The notes beneath the pieces are model-generated. The model saw only the letters and a list, made by a program, of their open reading frames with translations. It ran no database searches and had not been told where the DNA came from. A program made the position numbers and the translations under genes. 64,000 nucleotides of DNA from positions 682,001 through 746,000 of the forward strand of contig OZ223207.1 of the NCBI GenBank assembly GCA_965140395.1, in the 5' to 3' direction. This DNA is from Parvibaculum sp002684405 (GTDB taxonomy: Bacteria > Pseudomonadota > Alphaproteobacteria > Parvibaculales > Parvibaculaceae). Position 1 is the first letter of the stretch. The number at the start of each line of letters is the position of its first letter. Shown here in pieces: positions 43,243 through 51,796 of this stretch.

Positions 43243-44046
43243 ATGGGACGGCTTCAAGGCAAGGTGGCGCTGGTCACGGGCGCGGCCAAGGGCATCGGCG
43301 CGGCAACGGCAAAGCGGCTCGCGGAAGAAGGCGCCAGCATCGTCTGCACGGATGTGGACGCCGATGCGGGGCAGGCGATAGCCGATGAGATCGCCAATGC
43401 GGGCGGCGCGGCGGCGTTTATCGCGCATGACGTGACCGACGAGGCGCAGTGGGAAGCCGCGGTAACGCTCGCGGAGGAGAAATTCGGCGCGCTTCATATC
43501 GTGGTGAACAATGCGGGCATTGCGCCCGATTCCACCTCCATCGAGGAAAAGACTCTGGAAAGCTGGCGCCATGTGATCGCCATCGATCTCGACAGCGTGT
43601 TCCTCGGCTGCAAATGGGGCATCCGCACCATCAAGAAATATTCAGGCGCGGGCGGTGGCGGCGCCATCATCAATATCTCGTCTATTCTGGGCCTGGTCGG
43701 GCAGCCGAATGCGTCGGACTATAATGCGGCGAAGGGCGGCGTCAGGCTGCTCACCAAGTCGGCGGCGCTCGAATGCGCGGAAGCGGGATACGACATCCGC
43801 GTTAATTCCGTGCATCCCGGCTATATCGACACGCCGCTGGTGCAGGATGTGATGGCGAAAGGCGAGATGGGCGGCCAGCAGGTCGGCGCGAACGAGATGC
43901 GGGAGCTTCTCACCATGCTGCATCCCATCGGGCGGCTCGGCATTGCCAAGGAAATCGCCAATGCGGTGCTGTTCCTCGCCAGCGATGAGGCGAGCTTCAT
44001 GACCGGCTCTGAAATGGTGGTGGACGGCGGCTATACCAGCCGCTGA
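43243..44046 (+). CDS. Short-chain dehydrogenase/reductase
   Basis: 267 residues from MGRLQGKVALVTGAAKGIG (43243), with an AAGGAGA site. CTDVDAD after strand 2 points to NAD. VVNNAGIAPD, INISSILG and YNAAK follow. C-terminal SEMVVDGGYTSR. The family resembles 3-hydroxyacyl/3-oxoacyl and cyclic alcohol dehydrogenases. An unconserved upstream frame reaches 43144. Confidence 0.92.
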   Translation: MGRLQGKVALVTGAAKGIGAATAKRLAEEGASIVCTDVDADAGQAIADEIANAGGAAAFIAHDVTDEAQWEAAVTLAEEKFGALHIVVNNAGIAPDSTSIEEKTLESWRHVIAIDLDSVFLGCKWGIRTIKKYSGAGGGGAIINISSILGLVGQPNASDYNAAKGGVRLLTKSAALECAEAGYDIRVNSVHPGYIDTPLVQDVMAKGEMGGQQVGANEMRELLTMLHPIGRLGIAKEIANAVLFLASDEASFMTGSEMVVDGGYTSR

Positions 44047-44219
44047 TCCATCCGGCCCTCGGCCAGTGTTACCATGGGATCGGTGACGCTGGCAGTGGGG
44101 TAATCCGGCGCCCTTGCCCCGCGTATGGCCTGTTCTGGTGCGATGGCGAAGGACAAGGCCGCCGCCGCCGTCAGCAGGACTGCGAATACGATCAGCATTC
44201 TTTGCGTGCGGCGCTTCAT
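44031..44219 (-). CDS. Possible small membrane-anchored protein
   Basis: 62 residues. Basic start MKRRTQR, one hydrophobic helix (MLIVFAVLLTAAAALSFAIA) and a short periplasmic tail. GAAGGCC lies about 9 nt before the ATG. The last 16 bp overlap the end of the convergent SDR gene. It fills an otherwise empty 400-bp gap; no family recognised, so coding status is uncertain. Confidence 0.4.
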   Translation of the reverse strand: MKRRTQRMLIVFAVLLTAAAALSFAIAPEQAIRGARAPDYPTASVTDPMVTLAEGRMDQRLV

Positions 44220-44448
44220 CGGGATTGGCCTTCGCCTCGTTCGGGACGAACAACCATCTCACGGGGCAGCAAGGGAAAGCCATCGGGCGAAGCGCCGCAC
44301 CGGGGGGCCCGCGGCGTGGCGAATTGCCGCTTTTCGGGCCCGGCGCGTTTGCACGGGGCGGTTCAGTTGGTTAAAACCCGGGATCGCCGGAATCAGCCCG
44401 TTCGGGGCTTTTCAGGACTTTTGGACCGATTACTCATTGGGGGATCCC

Positions 44449-44661
44449 TTGGATCGCAAAGAAATTACCCGTCTCGAAGCTTATCTGCGGACGAAGTTCG
44501 AGCTGCCCTCCATTGAGGTCCGTCAGCGCCCGCAGAAGGACGATTCCGGCGAGGTCTATATCGGCGATGAATTCATCGGCGTGATCTTCCGCGACGAGGA
44601 CGAGGGCGAGATTTCCTACGCCTTCAATATGGCGATCCTCGATTTCGACCTTCCCGAGTAG
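44449..44661 (+). CDS. DUF3126 family protein
   Basis: 70 residues reading MDRKEITRLEAYLRTKF and SGEVYIGDEFIGVIFRDEDEGE, which is the whole DUF3126 pattern of alphaproteobacteria. The start is a TTG at 44449 preceded by TTGGGGGATCC; no ATG is available in frame that fits the family N-terminus. The longer frame back to 44125 is unconserved. Function unknown. Confidence 0.88.
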   Translation: MDRKEITRLEAYLRTKFELPSIEVRQRPQKDDSGEVYIGDEFIGVIFRDEDEGEISYAFNMAILDFDLPE

Positions 44662-44681
44662 TCCGGCCCGGACAAGGCTCT

Positions 44682-45446
44682 TCAGTCGGTGAAAGAGCCT
44701 TGCAGGCCGTCGACCTTCCGGGTCGTGTCGAAGGATGCCGCCAAGGCGCGGATCCTCCGGTCGATTTCGGCCCAATCCTTCAGATGCGTCCGCTTGTAGC
44801 GGTAGGTCAGCTCCAGATTGGGGGCGATGAGGAGCGTGCGGCTGCAATTGGGGCTTTCCACCAGCGGCATGTCGCGATCGCAGGTGAGCAGCAGCGTGTG
44901 CTGGTCCGCATCCTGTCCCACCAGCATGAACTGGTCGCCGTACCCTGAGTCCTCCCGGAAGGCGAAGCGTTCGAGGCCGGTTGCGTCCTTTTCCGGTTTG
45001 GGCGACGCAAGATATTTCGAATAGATGTTCTTCAGCCGCTTGTCGGTCGAGAGCGGCGTTTCGGTTTCCTTGAACGAAAAGAAGATCACGTCCGAGTCGG
45101 GACCGTTATTGGCGAAATCCTGCTCATGCTCGGCGGAGTAGGGCGCCATATCGGGCCAGAGGGCGTGCATGTCTATCTCGCGCCGGGCGCCGCCGCTGCG
45201 CTGGGCCGGGTAACGCGTGTAGTTTTCGGGGATCAGGAAGCGGCGATCCGCGACGATGGCCTCCACGGGCGTGCCGTCGATGCTGGCGCGCGGATCGAGG
45301 CCGAGCAGCTCCTTCGTGGTCGGGCCGAAATAGTAATAGAGGAAGAAGCCGGAAAGGATCAGCACGCCCGCGGCGACGGCGGCCGGGATGATCCAGGCGG
45401 GGCGCTCATGCACCAGTTCCTCGTTCGACCGCCTTCCATATGACAA
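44682..45446 (-). CDS. Single-pass membrane protein of unknown function
   Basis: 254 residues if the TTG at 45446 is the start; GGGAGGACAGG sits 8 nt upstream and no ATG fits. A short cytoplasmic head (SYGRRSNEELVHERPAW) is followed by one TM helix at about residues 18-40 (IIPAAVAAGVLILSGFFLYYYF) and a periplasmic domain with RFLIPENYTRYPAQR, DVIFFSFKETETPL and a Cys pair (LLTCDRD and SPNCSR). No family recognised. Convergent with the DUF3126 gene, 20 bp apart. Confidence 0.75.
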   Translation of the reverse strand: MSYGRRSNEELVHERPAWIIPAAVAAGVLILSGFFLYYYFGPTTKELLGLDPRASIDGTPVEAIVADRRFLIPENYTRYPAQRSGGARREIDMHALWPDMAPYSAEHEQDFANNGPDSDVIFFSFKETETPLSTDKRLKNIYSKYLASPKPEKDATGLERFAFREDSGYGDQFMLVGQDADQHTLLLTCDRDMPLVESPNCSRTLLIAPNLELTYRYKRTHLKDWAEIDRRIRALAASFDTTRKVDGLQGSFTD

Positions 45447-45688
45447 GGACCTGTCCTCCCTCTTCGTTTTCCCGGGCGTATTACGGGGCGTTTTTCGCGG
45501 GTCATCCTGTACCGTGCTGGCACAGAGATTCAATCCTGCACGGCACAAAGCGGAACGTCCGGGCGCACGGCTTTGCCACCCGCTTTCCCTTATCTCTTTA
45601 ACTCACTGAAATTAAAAGATCATTTCCGGCATCCCGCGCTTGGGTTCATGGCGGTGAGAACTGGCACCACCCTTGCGGATAAGGGCGC

Positions 45689-46177
45689 ATGAGTGGAGCA
45701 CTTACAAAACTGATCCTGGCCGCGGGAATGACCGTCGCATTCGGTGCCTATATCGGCCCTGTGCGGGGGGCCGTGGACCGGGCCGCGGGGCCGGACGGTC
45801 TTGCTTGGCTCGACCAGATGGCCTTTGCCTGCGCGCCGGATTTCCGGGCCTGCAGGGTGGGGGGCATGGTGTTCGATCTGGGGCCTGACGATCAGGTATC
45901 GGAAGACGCAGTACAGTCGGAGACGGTGCTGGGCGATATCGGTGAGACGGCAAGGCGGGGCGCGGCGAAAGCACTCGTCGCGGCGGTCAGCCGGCCGGAT
46001 GTAGTGCAACTGCTCGACCGGCAGGTCGTGCCGGATGCGGTCGTGGGTCGGGTCCGTAGCGAGGTGCAGCGCTTCGCGGTCGATCTTCTCAACAACAAGA
46101 CTTCCATCGACAATAAGACAATTCGTGATGACAGGGCGGCACGGCAGCGTGTGGCGCGGCTCGACTCAGGCGAATAA
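45689..46177 (+). CDS. Hypothetical exported or membrane-anchored protein
   Basis: 162 residues starting MSGALTKLILAAGMTVAFG, a hydrophobic N-terminus that could be a signal or anchor. The middle has Cys-rich AFACAPDFRACRVGG; the C-terminal half is helical and charged. AAGGGCGC upstream. The next gene starts 20 nt downstream, so a two-gene operon. No family recognised. Confidence 0.65.
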   Translation: MSGALTKLILAAGMTVAFGAYIGPVRGAVDRAAGPDGLAWLDQMAFACAPDFRACRVGGMVFDLGPDDQVSEDAVQSETVLGDIGETARRGAAKALVAAVSRPDVVQLLDRQVVPDAVVGRVRSEVQRFAVDLLNNKTSIDNKTIRDDRAARQRVARLDSGE

Positions 46178-46197
46178 CGGGTGGCTGGGGGCGATAA

Positions 46198-46521
46198 GTG
46201 GCAATGAGTTCGATGATGGTGTTTCTCTTCTGTGTGGCGACGGGATATGTGTCGGGTGGGCTGACGGGCAGCTTCTACAGGCTTGTGACGAACAAGCCGG
46301 CGAGCTTCCACCTCATTTCCGAGAATGCGAGAATGCAGATCCTCGGCATTCTGACGCTGGTTTTCGCAGGCCCGGTCGTCATCATGCGGAATGCGATGAT
46401 GGCGCAAGTCTATGAAAACCGCCCGCCTTACTGGCTGCTTCTTTCCGGCTGCATCGCGTCGGGCTGGAGCTTCCTGTCAGGGATGCTGGTGCTCGATATC
46501 GTGCTTACCACCATTGCCTAG
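46198..46521 (+). CDS. Small integral membrane protein
   Basis: 107 residues from a GTG at 46198, which sits 7 nt after GGGGG; an ATG at 46204 is nearly equivalent. Three hydrophobic helices are visible (MMVFLFCVATGYVSGGLTG, MQILGILTLVFAGPVVIM and WLLLSGCIASGWSFLSGMLV). No family confidently named. The stop overlaps the convergent gene by 4 bp (CTAG). Confidence 0.7.
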   Translation: MAMSSMMVFLFCVATGYVSGGLTGSFYRLVTNKPASFHLISENARMQILGILTLVFAGPVVIMRNAMMAQVYENRPPYWLLLSGCIASGWSFLSGMLVLDIVLTTIA

Positions 46522-47588
46522 GTGAAGATGCGCCGCTGGCGGCGGCGCTTGCGCACGGAGCGCACCACGCCACCGAACAACATGGCGCCGATGGCCGCGC
46601 CGATTTCCCAGATCCAGTGAAACGCCAGCAGGACGAGGTTGGCGACCGACTTGAAGGCCCTGAGGCTCGTCTTGCCGGTGATCTCGATAATGCCACGGGT
46701 TTTGGTGCCGAGCTTGCCGCTCATTTTGGATAGGCGGGCGAGATCGTCCGTATTGTCTACATATTTCAGTAGACGGACGGTTTCGGCGGGACCGGCGGTC
46801 CTGTTCAGGGTGGCCACATCGTCCAGCAGGGGCGTTACCTTCGCAAAGGAGACCGTGTCGGCATATTCGCTCACCGCGCGGCGCGTGGCGGAGGTGTTGG
46901 CGAGGTCCGTCGAGCGCAATACGTCACGAAGCCTGTCGAAATTGACCGCCTCGCGCAGGAGCCGCGCGACGTTCTTCGCGAAGGCTTCAGTGATACGGCC
47001 TGCTTTTTTCGCAACTTTCAGAATGGAGACCCCGATCCGGGCGGGCAGGCCGCCGCCGCCCGTCGCCACCGTGGCGGTCGTCGCGGCAAGGCCGACTACG
47101 GACAGGCCGAGGATGAACTGAGAATAGTCTTCCCCCTGGATCATCTTGCCGCCTTCCGACCCGATGTCGCGCACATCGCCGACCACGGTGAGGTCGGAGG
47201 TGATGGCGCCGGCCATGGAGGCCGTGTCGTCGCCCTCGCCGGTGACGAAGCCTGAGAAGAACCCGCCGGTAGACCGCAGCAGGGTGGCGGGCAGACCTTC
47301 TTCCTGTTTCAGGCGGGCCTCGGTGTCGGGGGCGAGCGGCATGTTCATGTAGCTTGCGATGTCGCGATACATCACCGCATCGTCGAACCGGTCCTCGTCG
47401 AGCGCGCTGTCGATACGGCGGCTCAGATCCGCGCCATTGGTGTCATTGGCAAGTTCGGCCCGGATGAAGGGGTCGGCAGGAATGTCGTCGGCATTGACAT
47501 AGCCTTCAAGCCAGCCCTTTTGCAGAGCGAAAATGAATATGAAAGGTGCCGCCACCAGAAGAAGGATGATCGTCAGTACGCCACGCAT
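46518..47588 (-). CDS. Membrane protein of unknown function
   Basis: 356 residues from the ATG at 47588, with GGTGGGGG 9 nt before it. TM1 covers VLTIILLLVAAPFIFIFAL; a periplasmic acidic region follows (NADDIPADPF, SRRIDSALDEDRFDDA). A glycine-rich hydrophobic segment (ILGLSVVGLAATTATVATGGGG) and a second TM near the C-terminus (SVANLVLLAFHWIWEIGAAIGAMLF) precede a basic tail (RKRRRQRR). No enzymatic motif found. Confidence 0.75.
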   Translation of the reverse strand: MRGVLTIILLLVAAPFIFIFALQKGWLEGYVNADDIPADPFIRAELANDTNGADLSRRIDSALDEDRFDDAVMYRDIASYMNMPLAPDTEARLKQEEGLPATLLRSTGGFFSGFVTGEGDDTASMAGAITSDLTVVGDVRDIGSEGGKMIQGEDYSQFILGLSVVGLAATTATVATGGGGLPARIGVSILKVAKKAGRITEAFAKNVARLLREAVNFDRLRDVLRSTDLANTSATRRAVSEYADTVSFAKVTPLLDDVATLNRTAGPAETVRLLKYVDNTDDLARLSKMSGKLGTKTRGIIEITGKTSLRAFKSVANLVLLAFHWIWEIGAAIGAMLFGGVVRSVRKRRRQRRIFT

Positions 47589-47704
47589 GGATTGCCCCCA
47601 CCTCATCGCTTGCCGCGCGATGGTTTTGCCGCGTCATTCCGTGCCCCATGTGCCAGCTTGGGCCATCGGGCTGCCTGACGCAACCTTGAGGCTCGCGGGG
47701 TCGT

Positions 47705-49723
47705 TCAGGTCGCGATTTCGCCGCCATCCTCGCGCGTGATGGCGACGATGGAGGGGCGGGGCGGCATGTCGTCCCTGAAGTCGGGCCAGCGCGTGGCCGG
47801 ATCTTCGAATGTGGATTTGCGTTCGAAGCCCTTGAAAGAGTTGGTGCCGTCGGTGCCGGGGTGCTGGACGGCCACGAAGAGGGTGGCGCTGTCCGGCGTG
47901 AAGCAGGGGCCGCACATTTCGGCGCCAACGGGCACGCGGAAGAACATGCGGCCCGTGCCGCGATACTCGCCCTCCGTCTCCAGCGCAAAGATACCGTCCG
48001 CCGAGCCCGTTACCTCCGGCCATGCGCGGCCCTGGTCGGTGGCGACCCAGAGGCGGCCGGCCTTGTCCACGGCGAGATTGTCGGGACAGGCGAACCAGCC
48101 GTTCTCCGAGGTTTCGTCGTTCCAGCTTGCGCCTGTCGCTTCGTCGGCGGGATTGCCGCACAGCACGACCATGTTCCAGCCGAACACCTCCTCGGCGTGG
48201 TCCTGTGCGAAGGGTTCGAGCTCGACGATCTGGCCCCATTCGTTTTCCGCGCGCGGGTTCGCCTTGTCGGTCAGGTCGGGCTTGCGCTTGCTGTTGTTGG
48301 TCAGCGAGACATAAACGCGGTTGGTGACCGGATTGGGCTGCACGTCTTCGGGGCGGTCCATGGGCGTGGCCTTCATGAGGTCGGCGGCCAGGCGCGCATC
48401 GATGACGACATCGGCCTGCGACCGGAAGCCGTTTTCCTCCGTCAGCGGGCCCCAGCCGTAAACCAGAGGAAGCCATTTGCCGGTGCCGTCCTCGTCGAAG
48501 CGCGCGACATAGAGCGTGCCGTAATCCAGCAGGTCGGCATTGGCCTCGCGGTTGACCAGATCCACCGGGTCCCGGCTGACGAATTTATAGAGATATTCGA
48601 AGCGCTGATCGTCGCCCATATAGACGACGAGGCGTCCGTCCTGCGCGACGATGCTTTCGCAGCCTTCATGTTTGAAGCGGCCGAGCGCCGTGCGCTTTTT
48701 GGGCTGAGCGGTCGGGTTCAGCGGATCGACTTCCACCACCCAGCCGAAGCGGTTCGGCTCGTTGGGCTCCCGAGAAATGTCGAAGCGTTTGTGGAAACGG
48801 CCCCAGCCATACATGGTCGTGGGGATGCCCATGCGCTTCAGCTTGTCGGCTTCCGGGTGCCCTTCGGGGTCGCCCATGAAGTACATGTTCACATTCTCTT
48901 CGGCCATGAGGTAGGTGCCCCAGGGCGTGATGCCGCCGGCGCAATTGTTGAACGTGCCGATGACGGTGCCGCCGACCGGGTCTTCGCCGGTGCGCATGCG
49001 CGGATGATGCGCGGCGGGGCCGGTGATCTCGATTTGCGTATCGAGCGCCGTGATGCGGCGGTTGAAATCGCTGTCCGGTACAGGCTTCCAGTTTCCGTTT
49101 TCGTCGCGGCGGATCTCGACGATGGACCCACCATGGGCGGCCATGGTCACGTCTACTTGCTCGCGCGTCAGCACTTCGCGCGGGTCCTTGCCGGCGATGC
49201 CGGGCAGCATGACGGGATCGGAGGTGAACTCATGATTGACGCAGAGAAGGCCCCGGTCGCTTGCATCGGTGCCATAGGGAAGCGGCACGAAGCCTACATA
49301 GTCGTTGTTGTAGCCGAATTGCAGGCGCTGGGCGGCGGCGGTCTGTTCCAGCGGATCGAATTCCGGGGCGCCCTTCAGGATCGGGTCGCCCCAGCGCAGG
49401 ATGGGCTCGGCGCGATAGCCGCGCGCGACATGATGGGTTTCATCCACGCCATGCTCGATTTCAGCGAATTTGAAGCGGGTGGGGTTCGGCCTTTCCGGTT
49501 CGGCGGCCTTCTGCGGTTCGTCGGTATCGTCGCAGGCGGCGAGCGCCAGAGGCGCGGAGGCCACACTGGCCAGCAGGGCGGCATTGCGTATTCCTTTGAG
49601 GAGGCCACGACGGCCGATGCGCCGGTCCCAGAGGTCGTTCAGCGAGGGCGCCGTTTCCCTTGCGGCCGGTTCGTCATCCGCCGTTTCCAGTTGCCGGTCG
49701 AAAGAATCGCCATCCGCCATCAT
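47705..49723 (-). CDS. PhoX family alkaline phosphatase (Tat-exported)
   Basis: 672 residues. The N-terminal region has DRRIGRRGLLKG then a hydrophobic stretch and ALAACDD, so a Tat signal combined with a lipobox; a lipid-anchored periplasmic enzyme is likely. PhoX/DUF839 features: CVNHEFTSDPVMLPG, MAAHGGSIVEIRR, NNCAGGITPWGTYLMAEEN and EGCESIVAQDGRLVVYMGDD. These are Ca/Fe-dependent phosphomonoesterases. AGGAGA precedes the ATG at 49723. No Pho box was identified upstream. Confidence 0.92.
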   Translation of the reverse strand: MMADGDSFDRQLETADDEPAARETAPSLNDLWDRRIGRRGLLKGIRNAALLASVASAPLALAACDDTDEPQKAAEPERPNPTRFKFAEIEHGVDETHHVARGYRAEPILRWGDPILKGAPEFDPLEQTAAAQRLQFGYNNDYVGFVPLPYGTDASDRGLLCVNHEFTSDPVMLPGIAGKDPREVLTREQVDVTMAAHGGSIVEIRRDENGNWKPVPDSDFNRRITALDTQIEITGPAAHHPRMRTGEDPVGGTVIGTFNNCAGGITPWGTYLMAEENVNMYFMGDPEGHPEADKLKRMGIPTTMYGWGRFHKRFDISREPNEPNRFGWVVEVDPLNPTAQPKKRTALGRFKHEGCESIVAQDGRLVVYMGDDQRFEYLYKFVSRDPVDLVNREANADLLDYGTLYVARFDEDGTGKWLPLVYGWGPLTEENGFRSQADVVIDARLAADLMKATPMDRPEDVQPNPVTNRVYVSLTNNSKRKPDLTDKANPRAENEWGQIVELEPFAQDHAEEVFGWNMVVLCGNPADEATGASWNDETSENGWFACPDNLAVDKAGRLWVATDQGRAWPEVTGSADGIFALETEGEYRGTGRMFFRVPVGAEMCGPCFTPDSATLFVAVQHPGTDGTNSFKGFERKSTFEDPATRWPDFRDDMPPRPSIVAITREDGGEIAT

Positions 49724-49866
49724 GCTCTCCTGAATTCAAAACAGGCCGAAAAGCTATGGTTGGGTCATGACGATTGAATGACAGGGGGATGACCGCGCTA
49801 TTGGCGCGCAGGGCATGAGCGGGCATAGTCGCGGGCAAAGAGAACCGAGAACAGGGAGTAAAAGAC

Positions 49867-50397
49867 ATGGCCATCTATGCGCTGGGCGACACGCAGCCGA
49901 TTCTACCGGGCGAGGGCGACTACTGGGTCGCGCCGGATGCGCAGGTCATGGGCAATGTGAAGCTGGAGAAGAATGCCAGTGTCTGGTTCAACGCGGTTCT
50001 GCGCGGGGACAATGAGCTCATCACCATCGGCGAAAACTCCAATGTGCAGGACGGTTCCGTGCTGCATACCGATATGGGATCGCCGCTCACCATCGAGAAG
50101 GACGTGACCATCGGCCATATGGTGATGCTGCATGGCTGCACGATCGGCGAGGGAAGTCTGGTGGGTATCGGCAGCATCATTCTCAACAACACCAAGATCG
50201 GGAAAGGCTGCCTGATCGGCGCCAATACGCTGATCGCGGAGAACAAGGAAATCCCTGACTATTCCATGGTACTGGGCGCGCCGGGCAAGGTGGTCAGGAC
50301 GCTGGAGAAAGAACAGTATGAAGCGCTGCGCCTTTCCGCCGAGCACTATGTGCAGAACTGGAAGCGCTATGCGGGCGGCCTGAAGAAAATCGGCTGA
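49867..50397 (+). CDS. Gamma carbonic anhydrase family protein
   Basis: 176 residues, left-handed beta-helix. Zinc His set: SVLHTDMG plus GHMVMLHGC. RGDNELITIGENSNVQDG is the conserved opening turn. It may be a true carbonic anhydrase or a PaaY-like thioesterase; the sequence does not separate these. The stop overlaps the next start (TGATG), so translation is coupled to the DUF192 gene. Confidence 0.92.
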   Translation: MAIYALGDTQPILPGEGDYWVAPDAQVMGNVKLEKNASVWFNAVLRGDNELITIGENSNVQDGSVLHTDMGSPLTIEKDVTIGHMVMLHGCTIGEGSLVGIGSIILNNTKIGKGCLIGANTLIAENKEIPDYSMVLGAPGKVVRTLEKEQYEALRLSAEHYVQNWKRYAGGLKKIG

Positions 50398-50873
50398 TGC
50401 GCCGGCTGGTCCTTCTCGCCGCGCTGCTCTCGGTTTCGCTGCCGTCTTGCGCGATGGCGGCGGAAGCTCAGGCGGGTTCGGAGGGGCTTCGCCCGCTCGC
50501 TATCGCCGGGCAGGGCGGCAGGCATGATTTCCAGGTTGAAATCGCCGACGATAATGCCGAAAGGCTGCGCGGGCTTCAGGGGCGCGAGACGCTGCCGCGG
50601 GGGCAGGGAATGCTCTTTATCTATGAGGGCTGCCGGCGGGTCAGCTTCTGGATGAAGGATACGCCGGTTTCCCTCGACATCGCGTTTCTGGATCGCAATG
50701 GCGATATTCTGGATATCGCGGCCGGGACCGAGCCCTATTCGCTCGCGGGGATCGGTCCGGACAGGGATGTCTTCGCCGTGCTGGAGGTCGGCGCGGGAGA
50801 ACTGGCTGCGCGAGACATTTCCGCAGGCGACCGGGTGCTCTACCCGGCGCTTGAGGGCCCGGCCTGCGAGTGA
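50397..50873 (+). CDS. DUF192 family exported protein
   Basis: 158 residues with a signal peptide (MRRLVLLAALLSVSLPSC to AMAAEA). The DUF192 core is GLQGRETLPRGQGMLFIYE, VSFWMKDTPVSLDIAFLD and VLEVGAGELAARDI. Biochemical role unknown. ATG overlaps the gamma carbonic anhydrase stop by one base. Confidence 0.9.
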   Translation: MRRLVLLAALLSVSLPSCAMAAEAQAGSEGLRPLAIAGQGGRHDFQVEIADDNAERLRGLQGRETLPRGQGMLFIYEGCRRVSFWMKDTPVSLDIAFLDRNGDILDIAAGTEPYSLAGIGPDRDVFAVLEVGAGELAARDISAGDRVLYPALEGPACE

Positions 50874-50968
50874 GGGATCGGCGTTAGACGGGGCGCTATC
50901 GGCTGATAGACTGTCCCGACCGTCATTAATGAAACGGCTTTGAAACAACAGATCAGGGAGTTGAGACC

Positions 50969-51781
50969 ATGAGCGTTGCCGAGGACAGCACCGCGGCACC
51001 ACAGGAGGTGCTTTACGAGGTTGCGGATCATATCGCGACCATCACGCTCAATGCGCCGGAGCGGATGAATACGATTTCCGCGTCCATGCTCAATCAGCTT
51101 ACGGATTGTCTGCTGGAAGCGGATGGCGATCCGGATGTGCGCGTCGTCGTGCTGACGGGGGCGGGACGCGCCTTTTGCGCCGGGCTCGACCTGAGGCCCG
51201 GGCAGGGCGGCGGTATTCTGACCGGCGCGTCGCAGCCGACCTCGCTCGATCTGAAGTACACGCCGCCGACGGTGCTTCAGGCGATGGAGAAGCCGACCAT
51301 CTGTGCGCTGAATGGCGGCGCGGCGGGCTATGGCATGGATACGGCGATGGGCTGCGATATTCGTATCATGGCGAAGTCGGCGAAACTTGCCGCGGCCTTC
51401 ACCAAGCGCGGGCTGGTGCCGGAATCGGGCGGCACCTGGATCCTGCCGCGTCTGCTGGGCTGGTCCAAGGCGGCGGAACTCATTTTCACCGGCCGCACGC
51501 TCAGCGCCGAGGAATCGGTCGAATGGGGACTTGCCTCGGAAGTGGTCGACAATGAAAAGCTGATGGAGCGCGCCATGGAAATGGCCGGGGAGATCGCCGC
51601 CAATGCGCCGCTCGCCGTGCAGGCGTCGAAGCGCATGATGCGGATGGGGCTGAACGAGCCGTTCCCGGAGCATGTCCATCACGTCTATCTCCAGCTTCTG
51701 CCGCTGATGAAGACGGAAGATCTGCGCGAGGGCATGACGGCCTTCATCGAAAAGCGCAAGCCCGAGTTCAAGGGCAAGTAA
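50969..51781 (+). CDS. Enoyl-CoA hydratase/isomerase family protein
   Basis: 270 residues. Oxyanion segments GRAFCAGLDLRPG and GGAAGYGMDTAMGCDIR; the second catalytic Glu is in KAAELIFTGR, while the first position is not Glu (FTKRGLVPESGGT), as in several CaiD-like and naphthoyl-type members. C-terminus FIEKRKPEFKGK. The next gene starts 15 nt downstream. Confidence 0.9.
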   Translation: MSVAEDSTAAPQEVLYEVADHIATITLNAPERMNTISASMLNQLTDCLLEADGDPDVRVVVLTGAGRAFCAGLDLRPGQGGGILTGASQPTSLDLKYTPPTVLQAMEKPTICALNGGAAGYGMDTAMGCDIRIMAKSAKLAAAFTKRGLVPESGGTWILPRLLGWSKAAELIFTGRTLSAEESVEWGLASEVVDNEKLMERAMEMAGEIAANAPLAVQASKRMMRMGLNEPFPEHVHHVYLQLLPLMKTEDLREGMTAFIEKRKPEFKGK

Positions 51782-51796
51782 GCCGAAGGAGAGCGG

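Noticed and set aside
47861..49777. 638-residue open frame opposite PhoX
   Set aside because: Antisense shadow; PhoX has Tat signal, ribosome site and family motifs.
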